Origin: DATLSM01 sp963722965
GTDB lineage: Bacteria > Actinomycetota > Thermoleophilia > Solirubrobacterales > 70-9
Length of the DNA stretch: 64,000 nt
Direction of reading: 5' to 3'
Assembly (NCBI GenBank): GCA_963722965.1
Contig: CAVROX010000004.1
Span: forward strand, 1-64,000
Shown: one piece after another, positions 36,762 through 44,951 of the stretch
Position numbering within the stretch: the stretch's first letter is position 1
How the letters are laid out: each line of letters opens with the position of its first letter
Translations under genes and position numbers: made by a program
The notes under the pieces: generated by a model
What the model was told of the DNA's origin: nothing
The model's input: the letters and a program-made list of their open reading frames with translations, nothing else
Databases searched by the model: none

Positions 36762-37424
36762 TCAATTGGGGTGATAGGAGATTTCGGGGCCCTTGTAGGT
36801 GGCATCGTGAACCGCCTGCACAACGCTCTGGGGAGTCTGGAATCCGTAGCTGACCGACGCCTGCGGGGCACCTCCGCTGAGGTGCCGAGGGCGCAGCACG
36901 ATCAGCGCCGGAACCTGCTCGACTTCGAGTCCGACCGTGATCGCCGCGTAGCGGGAAATCTGCTTGGCGGGGACCACGAAGACGGCCAGCCCAGGGTCTG
37001 ATTTCAACCGATCGACCGCCCCGGTGACGATGCGGTCTTCGATCCCACCGGGGTGAACGATGAGCAAGATAACGGTCTTGTTGGCCTCATAGGCTTCCGA
37101 TACCTTGGCGGGAAGTCTCGGTGCCGGCACCGAGACCGGGAGCGCGGGGGAGGCGGCAGCTTGCCCCACAGCTCCCGCTTCACCCGTGGCGCCGGTTGCG
37201 CCTGCGCTTGCCGATGAGGTGGAGGCTTCGCCACCTTCAGACCCGCTTACAGATTCTGCGCTCCCCGAGGTTGCCCCACCGCTCGCCGCACTCGGGGACG
37301 AGCTAGCCGCCGCGGACCCTTCGCTGCTTCCACCGCCTTTGAGCAGCATAAAGGCGGCCGCGAGGACGAGAACACCCACCACGGCGACCTGGGCCATCGG
37401 ATTGTGATTCAGTTTCTCCCTCAT
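36762..37424 (-). CDS. Bitopic membrane protein with thioredoxin-fold-like domain
   Basis: 220 residues in the pil operon, overlapping the upstream PilT-like gene by 4 bp and ending 9 bp before pilB. A short cytoplasmic end, one membrane helix (AQVAVVGVLVLAAAFMLL), a Gly/Ser/Ala-rich spacer of about 65 residues, then a compact alpha/beta domain (KTVILLIVHPGGIEDRIVTG, VPALIVLRPRHL). Strand order and the VPAL segment recall thioredoxin folds with the cis-proline, but no cysteines are present, so it would be a binding domain and not a redox enzyme. No known pilus protein recognised. Confidence 0.55.
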   Translation of the reverse strand: MREKLNHNPMAQVAVVGVLVLAAAFMLLKGGGSSEGSAAASSSPSAASGGATSGSAESVSGSEGGEASTSSASAGATGATGEAGAVGQAAASPALPVSVPAPRLPAKVSEAYEANKTVILLIVHPGGIEDRIVTGAVDRLKSDPGLAVFVVPAKQISRYAAITVGLEVEQVPALIVLRPRHLSGGAPQASVSYGFQTPQSVVQAVHDATYKGPEISYHPN

Positions 37425-38539
37425 TGGGGCACCGGCTCCGCTTCGAGCTGCTCGATGCCGCTTGCCCGCTGCCCGCGGGCCGCCAGCATTAATTTGAAAT
37501 CGTGCGGGCTGGAGGCGTACTCCATCGCCACCGGCTCAGAGACCCGACCCTCCATCACGTAACCAAGCAGGGACTGGTCGAAGGTCCGCATCCCGTAGTA
37601 CTCGCCCTCGGCGATGACCTCGGTGATCTTGCCGGTCTCTTCGGGGCTGAGGATCAGGTCCTGGATGCGACCGGTAACCACCATAACCTCGGCGGCCGCG
37701 ACCCGCCCGTCGCCGCTCAGGTCGGGAACCAGGCGCTGGGCGATCGCCCCCCTGAGCGTCGCGGAGAGCATCACTCGCGCCTGCTGCTGGAGGTGGGGCG
37801 GGAAGAAATCGATGATTCGGTTGATCGTCTCGGTCGCGTCGAGGGTGTGGACAGTGGAGAGGACCAGGTGGCCGGTCTCCGCCGCGGAGAGGGCGGTGCG
37901 GACCGTCTCCTCGTCGCGCATCTCGCCGATCAGGATCACGTCGGGGTCCTGGCGTAGGACGCGCCGCATCGCGCGGCCAAAGCTCTTAGTGTCCGCGCCT
38001 ACTTCGCGCTGGTTGATCACCGAGAGTTTGTCGGGATGCAGGTACTCGATCGGGTCCTCGAGCGTGACGATGTGCCGCGCCCTGGTCTGGTTGATGTGGT
38101 CGATCATCGCCGCCAGCGTTGTCGACTTGCCCGAGCCGGTGGTGCCGGTGACGAGGATGATCCCGCGCGACTCCTCGGCCAGGGAGCGGACCACCTCGGG
38201 CAGGCCGAGGTCCACGATCGAGCGGATCTCTAGCGGGATCGCGCGACAGACGATCGAGGTCGAGCCACGCTGTTTAAAGGCGTTGACCCGGAAACGGGCG
38301 ACGCCGGGAATCGCGTAGGAGAAGTCGGCCTCTCCGTCCTCCTCAAACTCGGTCAGCGAACGCTCCTCGGCGATGTCGTGAAACGCCTTCTCGGTGTCTT
38401 CGGGGCTCAGCTCCCCGAAGCCCTCCAGATGGGAAAGCTGGCCGTGGACGCGGACGACCGGCGGCGAGGAGATCTTGACGTGAAGATCGGACCCTTCCCG
38501 CTCGACGAGCGTGCGCAGCGCTGAGTTGACGTCGAACAT
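37421..38539 (-). CDS. Second PilT/PilU-like ATPase
   Basis: 372-residue PilT-family ATPase, first gene of the minus-strand pil run. N-terminus REGSDLHVKISSPPVVRVHG, Walker A GTTGSGKSTTLAAM, IVTLEDPIEYLHPD, Walker B DVILIGEMRDEETVRTAL. In place of the AIRNLIRE motif it has GRIQDLILSPEETGKITEVI, as in PilU-type or other accessory PilT paralogs. It may assist retraction or set motor choice. Separated from rpoD by 44 bp. Confidence 0.9.
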   Translation of the reverse strand: MFDVNSALRTLVEREGSDLHVKISSPPVVRVHGQLSHLEGFGELSPEDTEKAFHDIAEERSLTEFEEDGEADFSYAIPGVARFRVNAFKQRGSTSIVCRAIPLEIRSIVDLGLPEVVRSLAEESRGIILVTGTTGSGKSTTLAAMIDHINQTRARHIVTLEDPIEYLHPDKLSVINQREVGADTKSFGRAMRRVLRQDPDVILIGEMRDEETVRTALSAAETGHLVLSTVHTLDATETINRIIDFFPPHLQQQARVMLSATLRGAIAQRLVPDLSGDGRVAAAEVMVVTGRIQDLILSPEETGKITEVIAEGEYYGMRTFDQSLLGYVMEGRVSEPVAMEYASSPHDFKLMLAARGQRASGIEQLEAEPVPQ

Positions 38540-38583
38540 CCCGACCTGTATCGGCCGGGACCCTCGACGCCTTAATAGCGGCC

Positions 38584-39690
38584 CTAGGCGACCTCGCGCA
38601 GTTTCTGGGCCTCGCCCAGGCTCTGCAGCTTCTTGAGGCTCTGGTTCTCGATCTGGCGGATCCGCTCGCGGGTCACGTTGAAGGTCCGCCCGACCTCATC
38701 CAGGGTGCGCGGATGCTCGCCGCCGAGGCCGTAGCGCAACTCCAGCACGCGACGCTCGCGGTAGGAGAGGTTCTCCAGCGCTTCCTTGAGCGCCTCTTTG
38801 GTGAGCAGGTCCGCCGCCCGGTCGAACGGGGACTCGGCCTTCTCATCGGCAATGAACTGGCCGAACTCCGACTCCTCCTCATCGCCGACCGGCTTCTCAA
38901 GGGAGACCGGGGCCTGCGCGGAGCGCTTGATCGAATCGACCTCCTCGGGGTCGATCCCGGTCACCTCGGCGATCTCCTCCGGCGTCGGCTCGCGGCCCAG
39001 CTCGGTGACCAGCTTGCGCTCGGCGCGGCCGATCTTGTTGAGCTTCTCGACCACGTGGACCGGGATGCGGATCGTCCGCGCCTTATCGGCGAGGGCGCGG
39101 GCGATCGCCTGGCGGATCCACCAAGTCGCATAGGTGGAGAACTTGAACCCCTTGCGGTAGTCGAACTTCTCCGCCGCACGGACCAGCCCCAGCGTCCCCT
39201 CTTGGATCAGGTCGAGGAAGGGAAGGCCCTGGTTGCGGTAGTTCTTGGCGATCGAGACGACCAGGCGCAGGTTGGACTCGACCATTTTCTGCTTCGCGTC
39301 GAGGTCGCCGCGCTCGATCCGCTTTGCCAGTTCGACCTCCTCCTGCGCGGTAAGGAGCCGCACCTTGCCGATGTCCTTGAGAAACAGCTGCAAGGAGTCT
39401 GTGGTCATGTCCGGTTTCAGGTCGAGCGCCTGTTTGGGGCGGCGCCGGCCTTTCTTGCCGGTGTCAACGGGCATCGCGTCGGCGGCGGCTTTCTGGGCCG
39501 GGTCCATGTCCTCGACGAGCTCGATCCCCGACTTCTCGAGGTGCCCGTAGAGGTCCTCGACGTCGGACTCGTCTAGGTCGACCTCGGAGACCGCCGAGGC
39601 GACATCACCGAAGGTGAGCACGCCGAGCTGCTGCCCGCGTGTGATGAGGCCTTTGACCTCCTCCATCTCTTGAAGCTCTGCTACCAGCAT
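38584..39690 (-). CDS. rpoD: Primary RNA polymerase sigma factor RpoD
   Basis: Housekeeping sigma factor, 368 residues, shorter than proteobacterial RpoD but normal for actinobacteria. Region 1.1-like start (LQEMEEVKGLITRGQQLGVL), region 1.2 SLQLFLKDIGKVRLLTAQEE, region 2 NLRLVVSIAKNYRNQGLPF and FSTYATWWIRQAIARALAD, region 3 EEIAEVTGIDPEEVDSI, and the region 4 helix-turn-helix TLDEVGRTFNVTRERIRQIE. It should recognise TTGACA/TATAAT-type promoters. A promoter and two hairpins lie upstream. Confidence 0.95.
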   Translation of the reverse strand: MLVAELQEMEEVKGLITRGQQLGVLTFGDVASAVSEVDLDESDVEDLYGHLEKSGIELVEDMDPAQKAAADAMPVDTGKKGRRRPKQALDLKPDMTTDSLQLFLKDIGKVRLLTAQEEVELAKRIERGDLDAKQKMVESNLRLVVSIAKNYRNQGLPFLDLIQEGTLGLVRAAEKFDYRKGFKFSTYATWWIRQAIARALADKARTIRIPVHVVEKLNKIGRAERKLVTELGREPTPEEIAEVTGIDPEEVDSIKRSAQAPVSLEKPVGDEEESEFGQFIADEKAESPFDRAADLLTKEALKEALENLSYRERRVLELRYGLGGEHPRTLDEVGRTFNVTRERIRQIENQSLKKLQSLGEAQKLREVA

Positions 39691-39758
39691 CCGTGTCTAC
39701 TCGTTCCCTTGCGCTAGATGGTTTAGTCCTGACACTGAAATGCGCCCGCGCACCAAAA

Positions 39759-39800
39759 GTCGCGGAACGCGACAAAAAGCGGACCCAAATGCTGGTCCGC
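39759..39800 (-). terminator. Tandem intrinsic terminators upstream of rpoD
   Basis: On the minus strand GCGGACC-AGCATTTG-GGTCCGC (39800-39779) is followed by TTTTT, then GTCGCG-TTC-CGCGAC (39773-39759) followed by TTTT. Both stems are perfect. They lie 70-110 bp before the rpoD start and face the same way as rpoD, so they would stop or attenuate transcripts entering the gene. Confidence 0.7.
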
Positions 39801-39846
39801 GAAGGTAAGTCGGCACCAATCGCCCTCTCCGGGCGCTCAAACGTCT
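39774..39846 (-). ncRNA. Candidate small RNA or attenuated rpoD leader
   Basis: A sigma-70-type promoter (39853-39881) and the first intrinsic terminator (39779-39800, T run to 39774) bracket about 73 nt on the minus strand. The RNA would contain a small hairpin GCCC-GGAGA-GGGC near 39818-39830 and end in the terminator stem. It has no convincing open frame. It may be a free small RNA or a premature-termination product controlling rpoD. No known RNA family was recognised. Confidence 0.45.
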
Positions 39847-39852
39847 GTTCGC

Positions 39853-39881
39853 ATGGTAGTCGCTTCAGTTTGTGAAGTCAA
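39853..39881 (-). promoter_or_regulatory. Sigma-70-type promoter reading toward rpoD
   Basis: Minus strand TTGACT (39881-39876), a 17-bp spacer, and TACCAT (39858-39853). The -35 matches 5 of 6 and the -10 matches 4 of 6 consensus positions at optimal spacing. It overlaps the 5' end region of the divergent YihY-type gene. Confidence 0.55.
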
Positions 39882-39885
39882 CCCG

Positions 39886-40788
39886 ATGCCCGATTCTAGG
39901 AACCACTCACGCCCCTGGCTTCGCGCCTTCTGGCAGCGGGCCTACCGCGAGAACGTCACCGGGCTCTCGGCGATGGTCGCCTACAACCTGATGCTGGCGG
40001 TCTTCCCCTTCGCACTGTTGGTCCTCTTCATCTTCGGCCAGGTGCTGAAGATCGGCGGCGTCGAGAGCAGTGTCCTGGGCGACCTTAAGCGCCTCTTCCC
40101 CAACGTCGACCAGGGGACCCTTTCTGACGTCCTCGACCGGATCGTGGACAACTCGACCACGATCGGGATCGCCGCCCTCTTCGGCTCGCTGTGGATCGGC
40201 GCCTCCTTCTGGGGGGCGATGGACACGGCATTTTGCCGCATCTACCACGTCGAGTGCCGTGGCTGGATCGAGCAGAAGCGCTTCTCCTTCGTGATGCTCG
40301 CAGTCGTCATCCTCTTCATCGCCGCCAGCATCTTCCTGCCGGCGCTAGACAGCGCCATCGCCTCGGGCACCGACCGGCTTCCCTTCGGGCTCTCCCATAT
40401 CAGGGCAATCGATACGGTGCTGCTGCTCGGCGCCGCCCTGCTGATCAGCTTTGCGGTCTGCGCGGTGATCTTCTGGGCGGTCCCGAAAGGCCACATGCCG
40501 TGGCGGGCGGTCTGGCCGGGAGCGCTGTTCGTTACCTTGACGACGGGCCTGGCCAACTGGCTCTTCCCGATCTACCTGGACAACATCTCAAGCCTCTCCC
40601 ACCTCGGCTCAACCCTTGGCTTTGCCCTCATCGCGCTGCTGTGGTTCTACCTGCTCAGCCTGGCGCTGCTGTGCGGTGCGGTCATCAACTCGCTGCGCTT
40701 TGAGCTACACGACACCGGCGAGATGCCCTACGACGGGGCGAAGAAGAGGGGCGACTGCGCGGGTTGCGGCGGGGAGCCCGCCGGGTAG
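39886..40788 (+). CDS. YihY/BrkB-family integral membrane protein
   Basis: 300 residues from ATG 39886; an in-frame ATG at 39853 lies over the opposing promoter and is less likely. Family start FWQRAYRENVTGLSAMVAYNLMLAVFPF (in pieces LSAMVAYNLMLAVFPFAL), about six membrane helices, and the signature YLDNISSLSHLGSTLGFALI followed by LLWFYLLSLALLCGAVIN. The C-terminus is cytoplasmic with two cysteines (CAGCGGEP). Proposed transporters or envelope proteins; the exact substrate is unknown. Often wrongly named ribonuclease BN. Confidence 0.87.
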   Translation: MPDSRNHSRPWLRAFWQRAYRENVTGLSAMVAYNLMLAVFPFALLVLFIFGQVLKIGGVESSVLGDLKRLFPNVDQGTLSDVLDRIVDNSTTIGIAALFGSLWIGASFWGAMDTAFCRIYHVECRGWIEQKRFSFVMLAVVILFIAASIFLPALDSAIASGTDRLPFGLSHIRAIDTVLLLGAALLISFAVCAVIFWAVPKGHMPWRAVWPGALFVTLTTGLANWLFPIYLDNISSLSHLGSTLGFALIALLWFYLLSLALLCGAVINSLRFELHDTGEMPYDGAKKRGDCAGCGGEPAG

Positions 40789-40928
40789 GGAGTGACGCGA
40801 CGCCCGCGGTGAGGCCGCTTCGATCAGCATCGCCGCGAGGGCTCAAGCTGGTGCTCGGCGGATCTCGGGATCGGCCTGCTCTTCGACCCCTGGTCCGGTT
40901 GCGTTCAACCCGGACTCAGATATTTCGA

Positions 40929-41948
40929 ATGCGATCCGATATGAACCACATGGACAGCGTTGAGGCCCAGACTCTGATCCGCCTTGGCCAACCTCGATTC
41001 CGCAGTTTTTCGGATGCCGTCGAGCCGGTCCTGAGCGCGATAGCCGACGCCGTTCCCGGCGTCATTGTCCTGGGCCAGCTCGAGCCCTACGAGCAGGGCT
41101 GTCGTGTAATCGAGCTGCGGGGCACTGGCCTGGATGGGATCGCAAAAGGCACCGTCCTGCCGCTGAGGGCCGCTGCAAACGGGACGGGCCCTCCGTCGGG
41201 CGAGGCCCAGAGTCAGACGCCGAGTGCCGAGCTCGATCAGGAGTACCTCAAGTCACTCGGCGCATCGGGGTGCCTCGGAATGCCGCTCGAGCTGAGCGAC
41301 GGCAGGATCGTCGGCATCCTCGCCGCCCTGGACTCAGGCATTGAGGTACACGACTCGGCCCATGTGGCGTTACTCGGGATCGCGGCGCGGCTGCTGAGTC
41401 ACGAATGGGAGAGTGTTGAGCAGCGGGCCGAGCTCCGCCGGCTTCGCAGAAGCTCCTCCGCCGAGGCGAAGATCGACGCAGACACCAGCCTTCCCAGTCG
41501 CGACAGCTTCCTCAGCCTGCTGAACCACGAGTGGGCGTTGTCGAGCCGGGGGACCGTCGAGTCGGTACTCGTCGCCTTCCGGATCGGCGCGGGCCCCGAT
41601 CGGGCTCCCGATCGCGATCCGAGGAGCAAGTTGGCGATGAAGATCGTCGCGGAGGTGCTGGAGGCAAACGCCAGGGCGACGGATCGCCTCGGTCGCATCG
41701 GGGAGGCGACCGTTGCTGCAATCCTAGTTGGCTGTCGCACAGAGAATGCGACCGACTTCGTCGAGCGCGTCCAGGCCGCTATCAGTCGGGTGACGGAGGG
41801 ACGCGGCCCGCGGATCGAGCTCTCCGACGGCGTTCAGGCGCTGGCCGGAACGCCGTCTCCCGAAGAGGCATTCATGCGTGCAGAAGCGGCCGCTCGGGCC
41901 TCGGGTCAGAATTGCCAAACGGACGCAGCGCAGCAGGGAGTGAGCTAA
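40929..41948 (+). CDS. GAF domain plus degenerate GGDEF protein
   Basis: 339 residues from ATG 40929 (ATG 40941 and 40950 also possible). Residues about 20-165 look like a GAF sensor (VEPVLSAIADAVPGVIVLGQ, LGMPLELSDGRIVGILAALD). The second half follows the GGDEF layout (DTSLPSRDSFLSLLNHEWAL, ANARATDRLGRIGEATVAAIL), but the GGDEF signature is replaced by GRIGEAT, so it should not make c-di-GMP. It could bind nucleotides or act as a structural partner. Its stop overlaps the MshEN protein start (TAATG). Confidence 0.7.
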   Translation: MRSDMNHMDSVEAQTLIRLGQPRFRSFSDAVEPVLSAIADAVPGVIVLGQLEPYEQGCRVIELRGTGLDGIAKGTVLPLRAAANGTGPPSGEAQSQTPSAELDQEYLKSLGASGCLGMPLELSDGRIVGILAALDSGIEVHDSAHVALLGIAARLLSHEWESVEQRAELRRLRRSSSAEAKIDADTSLPSRDSFLSLLNHEWALSSRGTVESVLVAFRIGAGPDRAPDRDPRSKLAMKIVAEVLEANARATDRLGRIGEATVAAILVGCRTENATDFVERVQAAISRVTEGRGPRIELSDGVQALAGTPSPEEAFMRAEAAARASGQNCQTDAAQQGVS

Positions 41949-43606
41949 TGAGCGAGGCCGCGACCACCGAACCTGCCCCGAGCGTATCGGGGCTCGCGCC
42001 TAGCGCGACGGGGATCACCGCCCCATCTAACCCCGATCGCCACGGCGCCTTCCTGACCGACGTGATCGTCGAGCTTGGCTTCACAGACCAGGATGCCGTT
42101 CAGGAGGCCGTTGACGCAAGCCGCCAGACCGCGAAGACCCCCGAGCGCTATCTGCTCGATAAGGGCGTGATCGATGAGCGGCAGCTCTCGCTCGCCGTGG
42201 CCGAGCGAAACTGCCTTGACCACGTCGACCTCGACCAGTTCGAGGTCGACCTGGGGGTGGCTGGTCTGATCGACAAGCCCACCGCATCCCGGTATGCCGC
42301 CCTGCCAATCGCCTTCGCCCCCGACGGAGCCCTGCTTGTCGCAATCGAGGACCCGTTCAACATGCTGGGGATCAGCGACATCGAGGTGATCACCAGGAAC
42401 GAGGTCCGGCCCGTGATCGCCGCCGGGACCCAGATTCAGGGTCTGATCGAGAGCCTTCCCGAGCAGGAGCTCCCGCTGCAAACCGAACTTCGGCAGCCAC
42501 CCACCCCGACGCCGATCCCGGTGGGGGAGCCAGGGCCAGGATCTAGGACCGCGCCCCGGCCGGAGCAAAGCGCTGAGCCGGGCGCCACCGATCCGGAGAG
42601 CTCGCACGACAAGCCCGACCCTCAAGCGACGGGGCTGCCCGAGCAAGGCCAGCAGAACACACCGAATGGGCCGGCGAGGGCCGATCGGGTCGACGCCGAA
42701 CTCGGAGAGCTCGCGGCTGCGCTCACAGCGATGCAGGGGCAGATGCAAAAGGTCGGCCCTCTGCTCGAGGCGGTTGAGAGTCGGATCGGCGAGCTGGGCA
42801 ATGTCGATGACCGCGCCCAGCAGACAGCGAGCGAGCTGGCCACTCAGCGGGCCGAGTTTGATCGAGAGCGCCAGCAAAGCGCCGAGCGCGAGCAGGAGCT
42901 GGAAGCTGAGCTCAGCGCGGCGCGGGGCGAGCTGGGCAATGTCGATGACCGCGCCCAGCAGACAGCGAGCGAGCTGGCCACTCAGCGGGCCGAGTTTGAT
43001 CGAGAGCGCCAGCAAAGCGCCGAGCGCGAGCAGGAGCTGGAAGCTGAGCTCAGCGCGGCGCGGGGCGAGCTGGGCAATGTCGATGACCGCGCCCAGCAGA
43101 CAGCGAGCGAGCTGGCCACTCAGCGGGCCGAGTTTGATCGAGAGCGCCAGCAAAGCGCCGAGCGCGAGCAGGAGCTGGAAGCTGAGCTCAGCGCGGCGCG
43201 GGGCGAGCTGGGCAATGTCGATGACCGCGCCCAGCAGACAGCGAGCGAGCTGGCCACTCAGCGGGCCGAGTTTGATCGAGAGCGCCAGCAAAGCGCCGAG
43301 CGCGAGCAGGAGCTGGAAGCTGAGCTCAGCGCGGCGCGGGGCGAGCTGGGCAATGTCGATGACCGCGCCCAGCAGACAGCGAGCGAGCTGGCCACTCAGC
43401 GGGCCGAGTTTGATCGAGAGCGCCAGCAAAGCGCCGAGCGCGAGCAGGAGCTGGAAGCTGAGCTCAGCGCGGCGCGGGAGCAGATTGCCGCGCTCGAGGA
43501 GCGTCTCTCGAAGGTGAGCGTCGTCGCCGAGCTCGCGAGCTCGGCAACCGAGAAGCTCACCGAGCTGCAGGACGTCCTAAGAGGCGAGCAGAACGCGACC
43601 CTATAA
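41948..43606 (+). CDS. PilB-N-terminal-like (MshEN) protein with coiled-coil tandem repeats
   Basis: 552 residues, coupled to the GAF/GGDEF-like gene. Residues about 35-165 match the N-terminal domain of PilB in this window (ERYLLDKGVIDERQLSLAVAE against EALLLEQGAINGDQLSRAIAE; LDHVDL against LDHLDL). No ATPase domain follows. Instead there is a Pro-rich linker, then a long coiled coil built of five identical 46-residue repeats (ELGNVDDRAQQTASELATQ, AEFDRERQQSAEREQELEA) and a short end helix. No membrane segment. It looks like a rod-shaped receptor or adaptor that may bind c-di-GMP. Not a known named family to me. Confidence 0.75.
   Translation: MSEAATTEPAPSVSGLAPSATGITAPSNPDRHGAFLTDVIVELGFTDQDAVQEAVDASRQTAKTPERYLLDKGVIDERQLSLAVAERNCLDHVDLDQFEVDLGVAGLIDKPTASRYAALPIAFAPDGALLVAIEDPFNMLGISDIEVITRNEVRPVIAAGTQIQGLIESLPEQELPLQTELRQPPTPTPIPVGEPGPGSRTAPRPEQSAEPGATDPESSHDKPDPQATGLPEQGQQNTPNGPARADRVDAELGELAAALTAMQGQMQKVGPLLEAVESRIGELGNVDDRAQQTASELATQRAEFDRERQQSAEREQELEAELSAARGELGNVDDRAQQTASELATQRAEFDRERQQSAEREQELEAELSAARGELGNVDDRAQQTASELATQRAEFDRERQQSAEREQELEAELSAARGELGNVDDRAQQTASELATQRAEFDRERQQSAEREQELEAELSAARGELGNVDDRAQQTASELATQRAEFDRERQQSAEREQELEAELSAAREQIAALEERLSKVSVVAELASSATEKLTELQDVLRGEQNATL
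42788..43477 (+). repeat. Five perfect 138-bp tandem repeats
   Basis: Copies start at 42788, 42926, 43064, 43202 and 43340. By eye they are identical in DNA, not only in protein, each encoding 46 residues of heptad-like coiled coil. Identity at silent sites implies recent expansion or ongoing conversion. The copy number may differ between strains and could also be miscounted by assembly. Confidence 0.93.
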
Positions 43607-43658
43607 CCCCCTGCCTTGAGCCACCGCGCTGCTGGGCTCTCTCCCCGGCGGGGGATTC

Positions 43659-44658
43659 TCAGCCGTAGCGCTCGCCGGTGATCTGGCGGAGCTTGGAGCG
43701 GTCGTGGCGGGCATGGACGCGGCGGACGGTACCCGAGCGCGAGCGCATGACCAGCGACTCGGTGGTGGCGCCAGGACCGCGGTAGCGGACGCCCTGCAGG
43801 ACGTCACCGTCGGTGACGCCGGTCGCGGAGAAAAAGACATCCTCGCCCGAGCAGAGATCGCTGGCGGCGAGCACTCGGTCGAGGTCATAGCCGGCGTCAA
43901 CTGCGGCCTGTCGCTCGCCAGTCGTCGCGCGGCCAGAGGCGACCGAGGAGCTGGCCGCCCATCGATTTCAGCGCCGCCGCGGAGATGACGCCCTCCGGGG
44001 TGCCGCCGATGCCCCAAAGCAGGTCGACCGGGGAGCGATCGCTGACCGCGAGCAGGGCGGCGGAGACGTCACCGTCGGCGATCAGGCGGATGCGGCCGCC
44101 GGCCTCGCGGACCTCGCGCATCGCCTCCTCGTGGCGGGGGCGATCGAGCATGACGACGGTGACATCGCCGACGCTCGAGCCCTTGCGCTCCGCGATCAGC
44201 CTCAGGGTCTCTGTGAGGGGGCGGTCGAGGTCGAGCAGGTCGGCGATTTCCTCGCCGCCGGCCATCTTCTCCATGTAGACGCAGGGGCCGGGATCGAACA
44301 TCGTTCCCCGCTCAGCGAGGGCGATCACGGCGATCGCGCTCGGCATGCCCAGGGCGCAGAGGCGCGTTCCCTCCAGCGGGTCGACGGCGATGTCTACGAC
44401 AGGCGGGGTGCCGTCGCCGATCTGCTCACCGTTGTAGAGCATCGGTGCCTCGTCCTTCTCGCCCTCGCCGATCACGACGACGCCGTCCATCGAGACCGAG
44501 TCAAGGACGTGGCGCATCGCGTCAACCGCGGCCTGGTCGGCGGCGATCTTGTCCCCCCGACCGACCCAGCGGGCAGACGCGAGGGCCGCCGCCTCGGTTA
44601 CCCGCACTAGCTCCAGCGCCAGATTGCGATCAGGCTTGGCTTGCGCATCCCCAGCCAT
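43659..44658 (-). CDS. glpX: Class II fructose-1,6-bisphosphatase, frameshifted
   Basis: Gluconeogenic phosphatase of the GlpX family, about 333 residues. ATG 44658 gives MAGDAQAKPDRNLALELVRV, followed by GRGDKIAADQAAVDAMR, the metal/phosphate motif IAVDPLEGTRLCA, and LLWGIGGTPEGVISAAALK. A frameshift near 43890-43920 moves the last 75 residues (DLCSGEDVFFSATGVTDGD, ESLVMRSRSGTVRRV) to another frame. The typical actinobacterial enzyme of this step. Convergent with the repeat protein gene. Confidence 0.92.
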
Positions 44659-44951
44659 TCCCCGGCACCCTACTGGCATGAATAACCAACTACCCAACTC
44701 ACGGTCTGTGAGCGGCGTCGATCTTGGCCTCAAGGCGAATGCCAGCGAAGATTGCGCGGCATCAGGGCCAGCTACTGACCGGGTCCAGAAGCTGTTGACC
44801 TCGCCCGCATCGCTGTCTGGTGGACATTGCCCCAGAGCCAGCGTGTCGGTGCCGTTGCCATCTCAAAGCGGTCCGAAGTCAGAGCTTTGCAATATTCGTC
44901 GATTGTTCAATCGGTCTCAAGCAGAGGGGGGCAAATTCCGATAGAGCGGTA

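Noticed and set aside
39835..39852. Five-codon leader peptide (ATG at 39852 on the minus strand) before rpoD
   Set aside because: The ATG overlaps the -10 element of the promoter, so it would not be in the transcript.
39693..39875. Small plus-strand open frame between rpoD and the YihY-type gene
   Set aside because: It runs through both terminator hairpins and the opposing promoter and has no ribosome site or family features.
41945..43429. Long minus-strand open frame (about 494 codons) over the tandem repeats
   Set aside because: It mirrors the plus-strand coiled-coil repeats. The plus frame has a recognisable MshEN domain, a coupled start and sensible codon use; the minus frame has none of these.
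42788..43477. Possible CRISPR array
   Set aside because: The units are 138 bp, directly adjacent, coding in frame, and have no spacers.
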